A DNA stretch of 64,000 nucleotides from VRUE01 sp963780815 (GTDB lineage: Bacteria; Actinomycetota; Thermoleophilia; Solirubrobacterales; 70-9), in contig CAWADG010000013.1 of the NCBI GenBank assembly GCA_963780815.1, positions 124,001-188,000 of the forward strand. The letters are read 5' to 3'. The notes under the pieces were generated by a model. The model was not told the DNA's origin. It searched no databases and saw only the letters and a program-made list of their open reading frames with translations. Positions 17,067 to 25,619 of the stretch are shown one piece after another. Both the position numbers and the translations under genes were made by a program. Within the stretch, counting starts at the first letter, position 1. Each line of letters opens with the position of its first letter.

Positions 17067-17399
17067 GTGCCAGAGACCGCAGGAACATCCATCGCAGTGT
17101 GCCCGCTCGCCGAGCTGCCGCCCGGCAGCATGCGCCTTGCCGAGCACGACGGGACCAAGATCGGCGTCTTCAATTGCGACGGCACCCTCTACGCGATCGA
17201 GGATCGCTGCTCGCACGACGACGGCCCGCTCGCCGAGGGCGAGTTCGACACCGGTGCCTGCACGGTCGAGTGCCCCCGCCACGGGTCCCTGTTCGACCTG
17301 ACGACCGGCAGGCCGAAGACGCTCCCCGCCTATGCTCCGGTGTGTACGTTCACGGCGACCGTCGTGGACGACACCATCATCCTGGAGGTCGATCAGTAA
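17067..17399 (+). CDS. Rieske-type [2Fe-2S] ferredoxin
   Basis: Small Rieske ferredoxin of 110 residues. Cluster ligands are in CSHDDGPL (C-x-H) and CPRHGSLFDL (C-x2-H). Such NirD/BphF-like proteins carry electrons; in actinobacterial suf operons one is often encoded next to sufBD, possibly for cluster assembly. GTG at 17067 is the likely start. The stop overlaps the sufB start as TAATG. Confidence 0.9.
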   Translation: MPETAGTSIAVCPLAELPPGSMRLAEHDGTKIGVFNCDGTLYAIEDRCSHDDGPLAEGEFDTGACTVECPRHGSLFDLTTGRPKTLPAYAPVCTFTATVVDDTIILEVDQ

Positions 17400-18832
17400 T
17401 GGCAACGCCCGAGGCAGTTGCGGAGAAAAGAGATCTTGCCGGCATCAACGCCGACTACAAGGAGAAGTTCGGCTTCCACGACCCCGAGGGCGGCTACGCC
17501 TACAAGGCGCCGAAGGGGCTCTCGCGGGAGATCGTCGAATCGATTTCGGAGTACAAGGACGAGCCGCAATGGATGCGGGACTTCCGGCTCAAGGCGCTGA
17601 AGCACTTCGAAGAGCGGCCGACCCCGACCTGGGGCGGCAACCTCGGTCAGATCGACTTCGACGACATCCACTACTTCGTCCGCGCCTCGGAAAAGAACAG
17701 CCGCGACTGGAGCGAGGTCCCCGAGGACATCAAGAACACCTTCGACCGGCTCGGCATCCCCGAGGCGGAGCGCAAATTCCTCTCCGGCGTCGGCGCCCAG
17801 TACGAGTCCGAGGTCGTCTACCACCAGGTCAACGAGAAGCTCGAGGCCCAGGGCGTGATCTTCACCGACATGGACACGGCACTGCGCGAGCACGAGGACC
17901 TGGTCCGCGAGTACTGGGCGACGGTGATCCCGCCGAACGACAACAAACTGGCGGCGCTCAACTCGGCAGTCTGGTCGGGCGGCTCCTTCGTCTACGTGCC
18001 CGCCGGGGTCAAGGTCGAGATGCCGCTGCAGGCCTACTTCCGGATCAACACCGAGAACATGGGCCAGTTCGAGCGGACGCTGATCATCGCCGAGGAGGGC
18101 TCCGACGTCCACTACATCGAGGGCTGCACGGCGCCGGTCTACTCGACCGACTCGCTGCACTCGGCGGTGGTCGAGATCGTCGCCAAGCCGAGCTCCCGGG
18201 TCCGCTACACGACCGTCCAGAATTGGTCGCAGAACGTCTACAACCTCGTCACCAAGCGCGCCGTGGCCCAGGAGAAGGCGACGATGGAGTGGGTCGACTG
18301 CAACCTCGGCTCGAAGCTGACGATGAAGTACCCCTCGATCTACCTGCTCGGCCCCGAGGCCCACGGTGAGATTCTCTCGATCGCCTTCGCCGGCGACGGC
18401 CAGCACCAGGACGCCGGCGGAAAGATCATCCACGCCGCGCCGCGGACCTCGTCCTCGATCTTCTCGAAGTCGATCTCCAAGGACGGAGGCCGCAGCACCT
18501 ACCGCGGCCTGCTCGAGGTCGCCGACGGCGCGACCGAATCGCGCTCGAAGGTCGTCTGCGACGCGCTCCTCCTCGACGAGGACTCGCGCTCGGACACCTA
18601 CCCGACGATCCGGATCGGCGAGAACGACGCCGACGTCGGCCACGAGGCGACGGTCTCGAAGATCGGCGACGAGCAGATCTTCTACCTCCAGAGCCACGGG
18701 CTCGACGAGGAGGAGGCCTCGAAGATGATCGTCAACGGGTTCATCGAGCCCGTCACCAAGGAGCTGCCGATGGAGTACGCGGTCGAGCTCAACCGGCTGA
18801 TCGAGCTGCAGATGGAGGGCTCGATTGGCTGA
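17399..18832 (+). CDS. sufB: SufB, Fe-S scaffold protein
   Basis: SufB of 477 residues, normal length. Diagnostic stretches include WSGGSFVYVPAGVKVE, EGCTAPVYSTDSLHSAVVEI, the core beta-helix region MEWVDCNLGSKLTMKYPS and SRSDTYPTIRIGENDADVGHE. The cysteine in EGCTAP is the usual sulfur-transfer residue. ATG at 17399 is chosen by the TAATG overlap and by homology; an in-frame extension to 16982 is spurious. Confidence 0.95.
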   Translation: MATPEAVAEKRDLAGINADYKEKFGFHDPEGGYAYKAPKGLSREIVESISEYKDEPQWMRDFRLKALKHFEERPTPTWGGNLGQIDFDDIHYFVRASEKNSRDWSEVPEDIKNTFDRLGIPEAERKFLSGVGAQYESEVVYHQVNEKLEAQGVIFTDMDTALREHEDLVREYWATVIPPNDNKLAALNSAVWSGGSFVYVPAGVKVEMPLQAYFRINTENMGQFERTLIIAEEGSDVHYIEGCTAPVYSTDSLHSAVVEIVAKPSSRVRYTTVQNWSQNVYNLVTKRAVAQEKATMEWVDCNLGSKLTMKYPSIYLLGPEAHGEILSIAFAGDGQHQDAGGKIIHAAPRTSSSIFSKSISKDGGRSTYRGLLEVADGATESRSKVVCDALLLDEDSRSDTYPTIRIGENDADVGHEATVSKIGDEQIFYLQSHGLDEEEASKMIVNGFIEPVTKELPMEYAVELNRLIELQMEGSIG

Positions 18833-19988
18833 GGCGCTGGCGACCGAACCGGGCTGGCTTGAAGAGAGGCGCCGTCAGGGCGCCTCTCTCGCGCAGGAGC
18901 TGCCGCTGCCGGACCCGAAGGCGAAGGGGTGGGAATTCACCGACCTCTCCGAGCTCGAGATCGACGGCTACACCCCGGGCGAGGCGAACGCCTCGATCGA
19001 GGGGGCGGGCGAGGCGACGGTGGTCCCGCTCGCGGCCGCGCTCGAGACCCACGAGGACCTGCTGCGCGAGCGGCTCGGCTCGCTGGTTCCGGCCGCGGAC
19101 CCGTTCGTCGCCCGCAACGAGGCGGGGTGGCGGGACGGCGTCCTCGTCCACGTTCCTGCCGGCGTCAGGGTCGAGGAGCCGATCCGGGTCGAGATCCCGC
19201 TCGACCAGGACGGCGCGACCGTCGCCTGGCGGACCCTGATCGTCCTCGAGGAGGGCGCCGAGGCCGAGGTCTGGGAGCACTGCGGCTCGGCCGACGACGA
19301 GACCGAGGCGCTGCTCAACTCGGTGGTCGAGCTCCACGTCGGCCAGGCGGCGACGCTCCGCTACGTGAGCACCCAGGACATCTCCGAGCGGGCCTGGATC
19401 TTCGCCTCGCAGCGGGCCGAGGTCGAGCGCGACGCACGGCTCGAGTGGACCGCACTCGGGTTCGGCTCGGCCCGTGGCAAGGTGCGGATGGAGACCAAGC
19501 TGGCGGGAGCCGGCTCCGAGGCGAGGGTGACGGGCGGCTACGCGGGCGGTCCCGGCCAGCACCTCGACTTCGACACGACTCAGGAGCACGCCGCTCCGAG
19601 CACGATCTCCGACCTCGCCTTCCGTGGCGTCCTCACGGCCGGGGCGACGGCGGTCTGGCGGGGAATGATCCGGGTCGACCCCGGCGCCCAGCAGACCGAC
19701 GCCTTCCAGGAGAGCCGTAATCTGCTGCTCTCCCCCGAAGCCCACGCCGACGCGATCCCCGGCCTCGAGATCGAAGCCGACGACGTCCGCTGCACCCACG
19801 CTGCGGCGATTGCCCAGATCGACCGTGAGCAGCTCTTCTATCTGACCTCTCGCGGCCTCGACCCGGCCGAGGCGAAGGGGCTGATCATCGAGGGCTTCCT
19901 CGAGGCCCTGGTCGAGCGCCTGCCCGAGGGCCGGCTCCGCGAGGAGATCTCAACCGCGCTCGAACGGCGCCTCGCCGAGATCCTCTGA
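18825..19988 (+). CDS. sufD: SufD, Fe-S scaffold protein
   Basis: SufD-like protein of 387 residues sharing the SufBD C-terminal beta-helix (QESRNLLLSPEAHADAIPGL, EADDVRCTHAAAIAQID, YLTSRGLDPAEAKGLIIEGF). The histidine in RCTHAAA is the conserved SufD cluster-site residue. It starts at TTG 18825, overlapping sufB by 8 bp. It ends the suf operon; a strong hairpin follows at 20037. Confidence 0.93.
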   Translation: MAEALATEPGWLEERRRQGASLAQELPLPDPKAKGWEFTDLSELEIDGYTPGEANASIEGAGEATVVPLAAALETHEDLLRERLGSLVPAADPFVARNEAGWRDGVLVHVPAGVRVEEPIRVEIPLDQDGATVAWRTLIVLEEGAEAEVWEHCGSADDETEALLNSVVELHVGQAATLRYVSTQDISERAWIFASQRAEVERDARLEWTALGFGSARGKVRMETKLAGAGSEARVTGGYAGGPGQHLDFDTTQEHAAPSTISDLAFRGVLTAGATAVWRGMIRVDPGAQQTDAFQESRNLLLSPEAHADAIPGLEIEADDVRCTHAAAIAQIDREQLFYLTSRGLDPAEAKGLIIEGFLEALVERLPEGRLREEISTALERRLAEIL

Positions 19989-20036
19989 GAGATATTCCGC
20001 GGCCTCCTCCGCATCGCGTCCGGAGGCGGCGGCAAT

Positions 20037-20054
20037 GCGGCGCATCAGCGCCGC
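20037..20054. terminator. Bidirectional hairpin after sufD
   Basis: A perfect 7-bp stem GCGGCGC-ATCA-GCGCCGC lies 49 bp after sufD and 28 bp from the end of the convergent small membrane gene. No U tract follows on either side. A weaker GCCTCC/GGAGGC stem lies just upstream. Confidence 0.6.
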
Positions 20055-20081
20055 TCGCAGAGAATCAGATAGTGATGCTCG

Positions 20082-20216
20082 CTAATCGGTACTGCGCTGG
20101 TTTGGGCGTTCGCGGCGTTCGTTGAGCTTGCTGCGAACTACCGAGAACAGCACGATCGCCAGTGGCGGAAGGTAGAGAACCCAGAGCCAGTGACCCAGGT
20201 GGGCGAATGGCAGCAT
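20082..20216 (-). CDS. Small 44-residue single-span membrane protein
   Basis: An ATG at 20216 opens a 44-codon ORF: MLPFAHLGHWLWVLYLPPLA, then IVLFSVVRSKLNERRERPNQ and RSTD. It has one membrane segment, a positively charged cytoplasmic tail and the N-terminal HLGHW pattern. It follows the large membrane protein gene by 30 bp in the same direction, so it is probably the last gene of that operon. Small single-span partners of this kind often stabilise a larger membrane complex. Function unknown. Confidence 0.6.
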   Translation of the reverse strand: MLPFAHLGHWLWVLYLPPLAIVLFSVVRSKLNERRERPNQRSTD

Positions 20217-20246
20217 CGACCTCAGGGTAGACCAGGGGACCGCGCC

Positions 20247-21647
20247 TCAGCCATTGGCGACCGAGAGCAGGTAGAGCCCGAAGCAGGTGAAGGCGACCAT
20301 CACAGCGAGCATCCAGTACTGGGAGCGGGCCGCCTGGCGATAGTCGCCCCAGAATGCGGTGGCCCGGTCGTGGGCGAGCGTCAGGCCAAGAACGTGGCCG
20401 AGGACGAGGACACCGACCTGGACGTACCAGATCTGATTGGCCGTGATCACCTTGAAGTCGATTCCGGACGAGGCGGTGCCGAAGAGGTCGGTGGTCGTCG
20501 TCCCCAACGGGTCGGAGAGCAGGTAGGTGAACTGAGCCTGCTCCTGAAAGACGAAGAGGCTGAAGTAGTGCGCGACCAGGTAGGCGAACGCGATCGGGAT
20601 CAGGGTGTGGGTGAACCCCTTCCGCAGTTTCTCTCGCGAGGGGGCGCCCTCGACGCTTGCCATCCCGCGGACCCCGATCAGGTAGACGAGGCCGACGCCG
20701 AGGAAGCTGAGGATCATGAAGATCGTGTCGGTGAGGCGGATCGCGGTGAGCCCGCTGAACCCGATGTCCGAGAGACGTTCAAAGAGCCATTCGATGCCGC
20801 CTTTGAACGCGCCCTCCTGGGCGCCGTCGAAGGTGGTGCTGGCGATCGAGGCGATCACGACCGCGGTCGATCCGGGGATCGTCGCCCAGTGGACCGCGGC
20901 CGAGAACGGCTTCCTGACGCCGATCCTCCCTTCCTTCACGCCGAACGAGCCGAGCTGGGAGAGCATCCCGAAATAGACCGAGAAGATCTCACCCCGTTCG
21001 CACCACTCCTCGACCCCGAACAGCCCCATCATCGCCAGCGTGTAGACGCTGTAGACGAGGATCGCGACCGCGGTGACGTGGGGGTTGAGGCCGACCGCGA
21101 CGCCGCCGCTGCCGCCGTAGATGACCTCGAGCCAGACGAACGCCATCAGCCCGATCGCGGCGGGCCAGCGGCCGATCGGCTCCGGGTACCGCAGGTGGGC
21201 CGGTCGCTGGCCGGCGAACGCCGAGAAGCTGCCGCCGATTGCCCGGCCGACCGCCCGCCAGGGATTGAACGGCGGGTAGACATTGCCGATCAGGACGCTG
21301 AACAGCGGAAAGCCGAGCCAGCAGGTGACGAAGATGAAGGTCAGGGCGAAGTTCCGGTCCGGGGCTTCGGTCCCGTGCAATCCGGCGTAGACCGACAGCC
21401 CGAGCAGGAAGATGCCGATCGCTCCGAACACGACCTGAGCCGGAGAGCCGAGCAGCACCCGCGAGAGCCCCGCTCGGAGGGGACGCCATCGTTCCTCCTC
21501 GAAGCGGGGCGCGCGCCAGGCGACAGAGAGGGCGAAGAAGGAGACGATCAGGACGATCGACGCCGCCCACGCGAACAGCCATGCCGGGACCGGGAGGTCC
21601 TGTCGCGACGCCAGCGCGTGCGCGAAGGGAAGGAAGTTGAGGCTCAC
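20247..21647 (-). CDS. Polytopic membrane protein, unknown function
   Basis: The 466-residue protein has about 11 predicted membrane segments. Notable polar motifs are GNVYPPFNPWRAVGRAIGG, GLNPHVTAV and GVEEWCERGEIFSVYFGMLS. I recall relatives in actinobacteria with the automatic label 'fenitrothion hydrolase', but nothing in the sequence shows a hydrolase site, so I do not use that name. It overlaps the upstream lipoprotein gene by 4 bp (ATGA). Histidines and cysteines near membrane ends leave a metal or haem-related role possible. Confidence 0.72.
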   Translation of the reverse strand: MSLNFLPFAHALASRQDLPVPAWLFAWAASIVLIVSFFALSVAWRAPRFEEERWRPLRAGLSRVLLGSPAQVVFGAIGIFLLGLSVYAGLHGTEAPDRNFALTFIFVTCWLGFPLFSVLIGNVYPPFNPWRAVGRAIGGSFSAFAGQRPAHLRYPEPIGRWPAAIGLMAFVWLEVIYGGSGGVAVGLNPHVTAVAILVYSVYTLAMMGLFGVEEWCERGEIFSVYFGMLSQLGSFGVKEGRIGVRKPFSAAVHWATIPGSTAVVIASIASTTFDGAQEGAFKGGIEWLFERLSDIGFSGLTAIRLTDTIFMILSFLGVGLVYLIGVRGMASVEGAPSREKLRKGFTHTLIPIAFAYLVAHYFSLFVFQEQAQFTYLLSDPLGTTTTDLFGTASSGIDFKVITANQIWYVQVGVLVLGHVLGLTLAHDRATAFWGDYRQAARSQYWMLAVMVAFTCFGLYLLSVANG

Positions 21648-22030
21648 GGGTTGACCCGCAGCTCCGCTATCTGTTCCTCGGCCGGATGCACCTCGACGTC
21701 ATAGATCCCTTCGAGTTCGGCCGGGAACGAGAGGGTGACCGTTCTCCCGGCCGGGACCTCCTTTTCAATTTCGTAGCCGTGGATGTGGACCTCGGTGGCG
21801 GTGTTCGATTTGACCTTGAATTCGACCTGTTCGCCGGCGCTGTATTCGAGGGTTTCGACGCCGTTGATCGGTTCTTCGTCGCGGACGACGATCGTCGGCG
21901 GGTTGGAATTCGCCTGCGATGCTTCGGAGCCGCCGCCAGTTGACGAACTGTCACCGCTCCCACCGCAGGCCACCAGCCCGACGGCGGCGGCGAGCGCAAG
22001 CAGCAGCGCGAAGGTTCTCTTGCAAGACAT
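21644..22030 (-). CDS. Cupredoxin-fold lipoprotein without copper ligands
   Basis: The 128-residue precursor has a signal peptide ending in lipobox LVAC, a Ser/Gly linker, and a beta-sandwich resembling cupredoxins of the EfeO/YcnK-associated type: GVETLEYSAGEQVEFKVKSN, TEVHIHGYEIEKEVPAG and YDVEVHPAEEQIAELRVNP. The Cys ligand of blue copper proteins is missing, but the HIHGYE histidines could still bind metal. GAA exceeds GAG 12 to 5. It is coupled to the polytopic protein downstream. Confidence 0.78.
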   Translation of the reverse strand: MSCKRTFALLLALAAAVGLVACGGSGDSSSTGGGSEASQANSNPPTIVVRDEEPINGVETLEYSAGEQVEFKVKSNTATEVHIHGYEIEKEVPAGRTVTLSFPAELEGIYDVEVHPAEEQIAELRVNP

Positions 22031-22069
22031 CTCTCTCTCCTTTTCGAGTGGCAGTGCGTTCGGTCCGCG

Positions 22070-22306
22070 CTAGGCGGGCGGAGCGCGTCCTGCAATCGAG
22101 AAGGCGAGAAGCTGGCCGCCGTGCGCCGCGTGGGCGGCGGGCAGGCGCGGCCACCGTGAGTTGACCGCGGTGGCGATTCGCGACCGGGCGCGGGTGGCGA
22201 TCCGCTCGGCGAGGCGTATCGCAGTCTCGAGGCCGGGGTAGCGGCCGAAGAGCAGCGATGCGACAAGAAAGAGAAGCGGCAGCGCCGCCAGGATGATCTC
22301 GATCAT
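22070..22306 (-). CDS. Small membrane protein of the cupredoxin-lipoprotein operon
   Basis: The 78-residue protein has one N-terminal membrane segment (IILAALPLLFLVASLLFG), an amphipathic middle and a C-terminus LLAFSIAGRAPPA. It begins the operon: a TAACTT -10 box (22316-22321) lies 9 nt before its ATG. Distance to the lipoprotein gene is 39 bp. No known domain is recognised. Confidence 0.6.
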   Translation of the reverse strand: MIEIILAALPLLFLVASLLFGRYPGLETAIRLAERIATRARSRIATAVNSRWPRLPAAHAAHGGQLLAFSIAGRAPPA

Positions 22307-22359
22307 CGCCGCAGGAAGTTAGCGCAACAGCGCTGCGCCGAGAGTAAATTTCCGCTCAA

Positions 22360-22986
22360 TCAGGCGGCGACCGAAATCCCGTCGAGCAGCCGCCAGTTGG
22401 CCTTGAAGGCCTCCTCCGCGGCAGCCGCCAGGGGGTCCGGGTCGGCGCCGGCCAGGTGCGCCTCGATCAGCGAGCGACCCTCGGCCGCGTGATGCACGTC
22501 GGCCTTCTCGTGGAGGCGGAAGTACTCGTTGCCGGGGCCGTCGCCGATCCCGTAGTGGGCGGCGAGCCCCTCTCGCTTTGTGCGAGAGATCTGCGGCTGG
22601 CCGCTCTCGATCGCGTAGAGGCGGACGAGCTGGTAGAGCCGGTCATCCTCGGTGGTCCAGGCCGCGACGCACTCGCGCGTCTCCGGCGTCGGCGCGGCCG
22701 AGCGCTCGCCGCCGACGGTGTCGACGAAGCCGTCCCAGAGGGCGACGTGGTCCGCCTCCTCGGCGGCGTGGCGACCGAGCGCAGCGCGCTCGGCGGGAGG
22801 GGCGGACTCGGCGACGGAGGCGCTGAGCCGGGCGATCGCGGCGGTCGCATGCCGGTACTGCCCCGAGTATGCGGCCAGCTCCTCGCGGGTCAGCTCACCG
22901 GCCGACCAGCGCTGGTAGAAGGGGTGCTCGAGGACGTTCCAGCGCTCGCGGGCCTGCTCGATCATCTCCCAGACATCGTTGCTCAC
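22360..22986 (-). CDS. Haem-oxygenase-fold TenA/PqqC/CADD-like protein
   Basis: All-helical protein of 208 residues of the CADD/TenA/PqqC superfamily: EHPFYQRWSAGELTREELAA, HAAEEADHVALWDGF (metal ligands E and H), YAIESGQPQISRTKREGL and EKADVHHAAEGRSLIE. The CADD subfamily contains a dimetal enzyme that makes p-aminobenzoate from its own tyrosine and lysine; the TKREGL lysine and nearby tyrosines fit that pattern. The role here is inference. GTG at 22986 has a strong GGAGGAC site. Confidence 0.8.
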   Translation of the reverse strand: MSNDVWEMIEQARERWNVLEHPFYQRWSAGELTREELAAYSGQYRHATAAIARLSASVAESAPPAERAALGRHAAEEADHVALWDGFVDTVGGERSAAPTPETRECVAAWTTEDDRLYQLVRLYAIESGQPQISRTKREGLAAHYGIGDGPGNEYFRLHEKADVHHAAEGRSLIEAHLAGADPDPLAAAAEEAFKANWRLLDGISVAA

Positions 22987-23041
22987 GTCAGTCCTCCTTC
23001 GTCGCCATGCGGAGCGGCCAGGATAACGTCCGTCCCCGCCG

Positions 23042-23863
23042 ATGCGACCGGATCGTGACCACATCGCGGCCCCCGACCTGCCGACGGAGATCGAGTGGGT
23101 CGGCACCGCTCCGGGCTCGATGCCGGAGCTGACGGCGGCGGGGCCCGCCATGGTCCACGTCCTCGACTTCGCCCAGCTCAACAGCGTCCGCACCCTCCCC
23201 TACCTGGTCGAGTGGGACGCCCGTTACCGGGAGCTCGGCCTCAGCACGATCGGCGTCCAGGCGCCGCGGTTCCCGTTCGGCGCCGACCCGGTGGCCGTGG
23301 CGAGCGGCCTCGGGCGCCTCGGCGTCCCGTTCCCGGTTGCGATCGACGCCGGGCGCGAGCTCTGGCACGCCTACGGTTGCGAGGGCTGGCCGAGCCTGTT
23401 CCTCTGGAACCAGGGCGGGGCGCTGGCCTGGTTCCACTTCGGCGAGGGGGAGTACCGAGGGACCGAGGAGGCGATCCAGGCCGAGCTGCGCGAGATCGAC
23501 GCGCTGCGCGAGCTGCCGGAGCCGATCGCGCCCCTTCGCCCCACCGACGTCCCGGGTGAGGTCGTGATCGCCCCGACGCCCGAGGTCTTCCCGGGCGGGT
23601 CGTGGGAGCAGCCATGGATCGCCGGCGAGGACGGCGAGACCCTCGAGCTCGCGTACGAGGCGGGAGGCGCCCACGTCACCGCCGAGGGCGAGGGCGAGAT
23701 CGCGATCGAGATCGACGGCACCGCGACCGACCCGGTCCACTTCGACGGCGCCGGGCTCTATCCACTGGCAGAGCATCCCCGCCACGAGCACCACGAGCTT
23801 TCGCTGTGGCCCTCCCCCGGCCTCCGCGTCTGGTCCCTCAGCTTCGCCGCCGGCGTCCCCTAG
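23042..23863 (+). CDS. Thioredoxin-fold protein with degenerate active site
   Basis: The first 150 of 273 residues follow the DipZ/TlpA-like thioredoxin pattern (NSVRTLPYLVEWDARYRELG, GCEGWPSLFLWNQGG). The position where relatives have C-x2-C before RTLPYL reads FAQLNSVRT, with no cysteine, so disulfide chemistry is not expected. The C-terminal 100 residues form a beta-sandwich like the DipZ C-terminal carbohydrate-binding-like domain. No signal peptide or membrane segment is seen. It may be a scaffold or binding protein. Confidence 0.72.
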   Translation: MRPDRDHIAAPDLPTEIEWVGTAPGSMPELTAAGPAMVHVLDFAQLNSVRTLPYLVEWDARYRELGLSTIGVQAPRFPFGADPVAVASGLGRLGVPFPVAIDAGRELWHAYGCEGWPSLFLWNQGGALAWFHFGEGEYRGTEEAIQAELREIDALRELPEPIAPLRPTDVPGEVVIAPTPEVFPGGSWEQPWIAGEDGETLELAYEAGGAHVTAEGEGEIAIEIDGTATDPVHFDGAGLYPLAEHPRHEHHELSLWPSPGLRVWSLSFAAGVP

Positions 23864-24624
23864 ACGGTCGAGACCGCGCACCAGGCGCGGGCGTCGAGGC
23901 TGAACGGCCCGTCGGGAAGCTCTGCCCGGATTGCCTCGCGAACGGCGACCTTGTCCTCGTCATCGAGCTTGGCGAACGCCTGGCCCGAGGGCCCGACCGC
24001 AAAGGTGAACGGCTCCCAGAAATCCTCAAAGCCCGCGTACTCGACGCTGACCTCGAGCGCGCCTGCGGAGACGTCGCGAAGGCCCGCGCTTCTCAGGAGC
24101 TCGGCGATTTCCCCCTCCGATGTGCCGACCCGCACCACCTCGCCCTCGGTGTCGGGCTTCACAGCTCTCATCGCGTTCCAGAAGAGCCGCAGCATCGCCA
24201 TCCCCCCACCGGCGATGTCCCACATGCAGACGCCGACCCGGCCGCCCTGTCGGGACACTCGCCCCATCTGCCGCATGGCCGCGTCGGGATCGCGCATGAA
24301 GGCGACAACCAGGCACGAGAGCGCGGCGTCGAATTCATCGTCACCCCATGGCAGATCCTCGCCGACGCCCTGGCGCACATCCGCCCCGGGATGGCGCTCC
24401 CGGCAGGCGGCGACGAACTGCTCCGCCGGGTCGATCGCGGCGACGTTCTCAGACCCGACCCGGCCCGCCAGCTCCGAGGTGAGGCCGCCGGGGCCACAAC
24501 CGACGTCGAGCACCCGCATTCCCTCTTCCACACCGACCTCGTCAGCCAGCGCACGGGAAAGCGGAACCGTGTACCGGCCCATGTAACGGTCGTAGTGCTC
24601 GGCTGGAGAACGGAACTCGGGCAT
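23860..24624 (-). CDS. Class I SAM-dependent methyltransferase
   Basis: Methyltransferase_11/25-type protein of 254 residues. Motif I is VLDVGCGPGGLTSEL, the acidic residue after strand 2 is in VAAIDP, and motif II DAALSCLVVAFM follows. Acceptor is unknown; a small molecule such as a quinone or lipid is typical. Its ATG overlaps the ispH stop by one base (TGATG), so the two genes are co-transcribed. It ends on a CTAG shared with the thioredoxin-fold gene. Confidence 0.85.
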   Translation of the reverse strand: MPEFRSPAEHYDRYMGRYTVPLSRALADEVGVEEGMRVLDVGCGPGGLTSELAGRVGSENVAAIDPAEQFVAACRERHPGADVRQGVGEDLPWGDDEFDAALSCLVVAFMRDPDAAMRQMGRVSRQGGRVGVCMWDIAGGGMAMLRLFWNAMRAVKPDTEGEVVRVGTSEGEIAELLRSAGLRDVSAGALEVSVEYAGFEDFWEPFTFAVGPSGQAFAKLDDEDKVAVREAIRAELPDGPFSLDARAWCAVSTV

Positions 24625-25592
24625 CAGGCCCGGGCCGCAAGCTCTTGCCGGATCTCCTTCGGAAGCATGAAGCGGACGTCCTCATCGACGGTCCGCAGCT
24701 CGGCGACGTCGTCGGCGCCGCGCTCGCGGAAGAGTTGGACCAGCGCCTCGACCAGCTCCTCGGGCGCGCTCGCGCCTGAGGTAATGCCGACCGTCTCGAC
24801 GCCCGCCAGCCACTCCTCCCGGACCTGGGTGTGATTATCGATCAGGTGCGAGGCGGCGCCGTGCTCGCGGGCGACCTCGACCAGGCGGTTGGAGTTCGAG
24901 GAGTTGGTCGACCCGATCACCAGCACAAGGTCGCACTCGCTGGCGAGCTGCTTGACGGCGATCTGGCGGTTCGTCGTCGCGTAACAGATGTCATCGGACT
25001 TCGGGCTGACGATCGCCGGGAATTTCGCGCGCAGGGCGGCGATGATCTCCGCCGTCTCGTCGACCGAGAGGGTCGTCTGAGTGATGAAGGCGACTCGCTC
25101 AGGGTCCGACACCTCGAGGGTCTCGACCTCATCGACGGTCTGGACGAGGACGATGCTCGCCGGCGCCTCGCCGGTCGTCCCTTCGACCTCCTCGTGGCCC
25201 TCGTGGCCGATCAGGACGATCGTGTAGCCGTCGGCGGCGAAGCGCCGGGCCTCGACGTGGACCTTCGTCACCAGCGGGCAGGTGGCATCGATCGTCCGCA
25301 GCCGGCGGGCGGCGGCGTTGTCGTGCACCGCCGGAGCGACGCCGTGGGCGGAGAAGACGACCATCTCGCCCTCCGGGACCTCGGTCTCCTCCTCGACGAA
25401 GATCGCGCCTCGCGCAGAGAGCTCCTCGACGACGTGCTTGTTGTGGACGATCTCCTTGCGGACGTAGACCGGCGCCCCGTACAGCTCGAGCGCGCGCTCG
25501 ACAGTCTGAACGGCACGATCAACGCCCGCGCAGTAGCCACGGGGCGCCGCGAGCAGGACTCGCCGCGGGGCTGAGATCGACGCTGAAGGCAT
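24624..25592 (-). CDS. ispH: IspH, 4-hydroxy-3-methylbut-2-enyl diphosphate reductase
   Basis: LytB/IspH of 322 residues, last enzyme of the MEP isoprenoid pathway. The three [4Fe-4S] cysteines are in PRGYCAGVDRA, IDATCPLVTKVH and DDICYATTNRQ; the substrate motifs IGHEGHEEVEGT and GSTNSSNSNRL are intact. ATG at 25592 is 6 nt after a TACCCT -10 box (25599-25604), so the mRNA is probably leaderless. Divergent from the leader ORF at 25632. Confidence 0.95.
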   Translation of the reverse strand: MPSASISAPRRVLLAAPRGYCAGVDRAVQTVERALELYGAPVYVRKEIVHNKHVVEELSARGAIFVEEETEVPEGEMVVFSAHGVAPAVHDNAAARRLRTIDATCPLVTKVHVEARRFAADGYTIVLIGHEGHEEVEGTTGEAPASIVLVQTVDEVETLEVSDPERVAFITQTTLSVDETAEIIAALRAKFPAIVSPKSDDICYATTNRQIAVKQLASECDLVLVIGSTNSSNSNRLVEVAREHGAASHLIDNHTQVREEWLAGVETVGITSGASAPEELVEALVQLFRERGADDVAELRTVDEDVRFMLPKEIRQELAARA

Positions 25593-25619
25593 GACCGCAG
25601 GGTACCGATGGTTACCGGC

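Noticed and set aside
16982..17398. N-terminal extension of SufB from an in-frame GTG
   Set aside because: The stretch is Arg-rich out-of-frame reading of the Rieske gene; TAATG coupling and SufB length place the start at 17399.
20247..21647. Fenitrothion hydrolase
   Set aside because: A label I recall for relatives, but no hydrolase motif is seen; the protein is a multi-span membrane protein.
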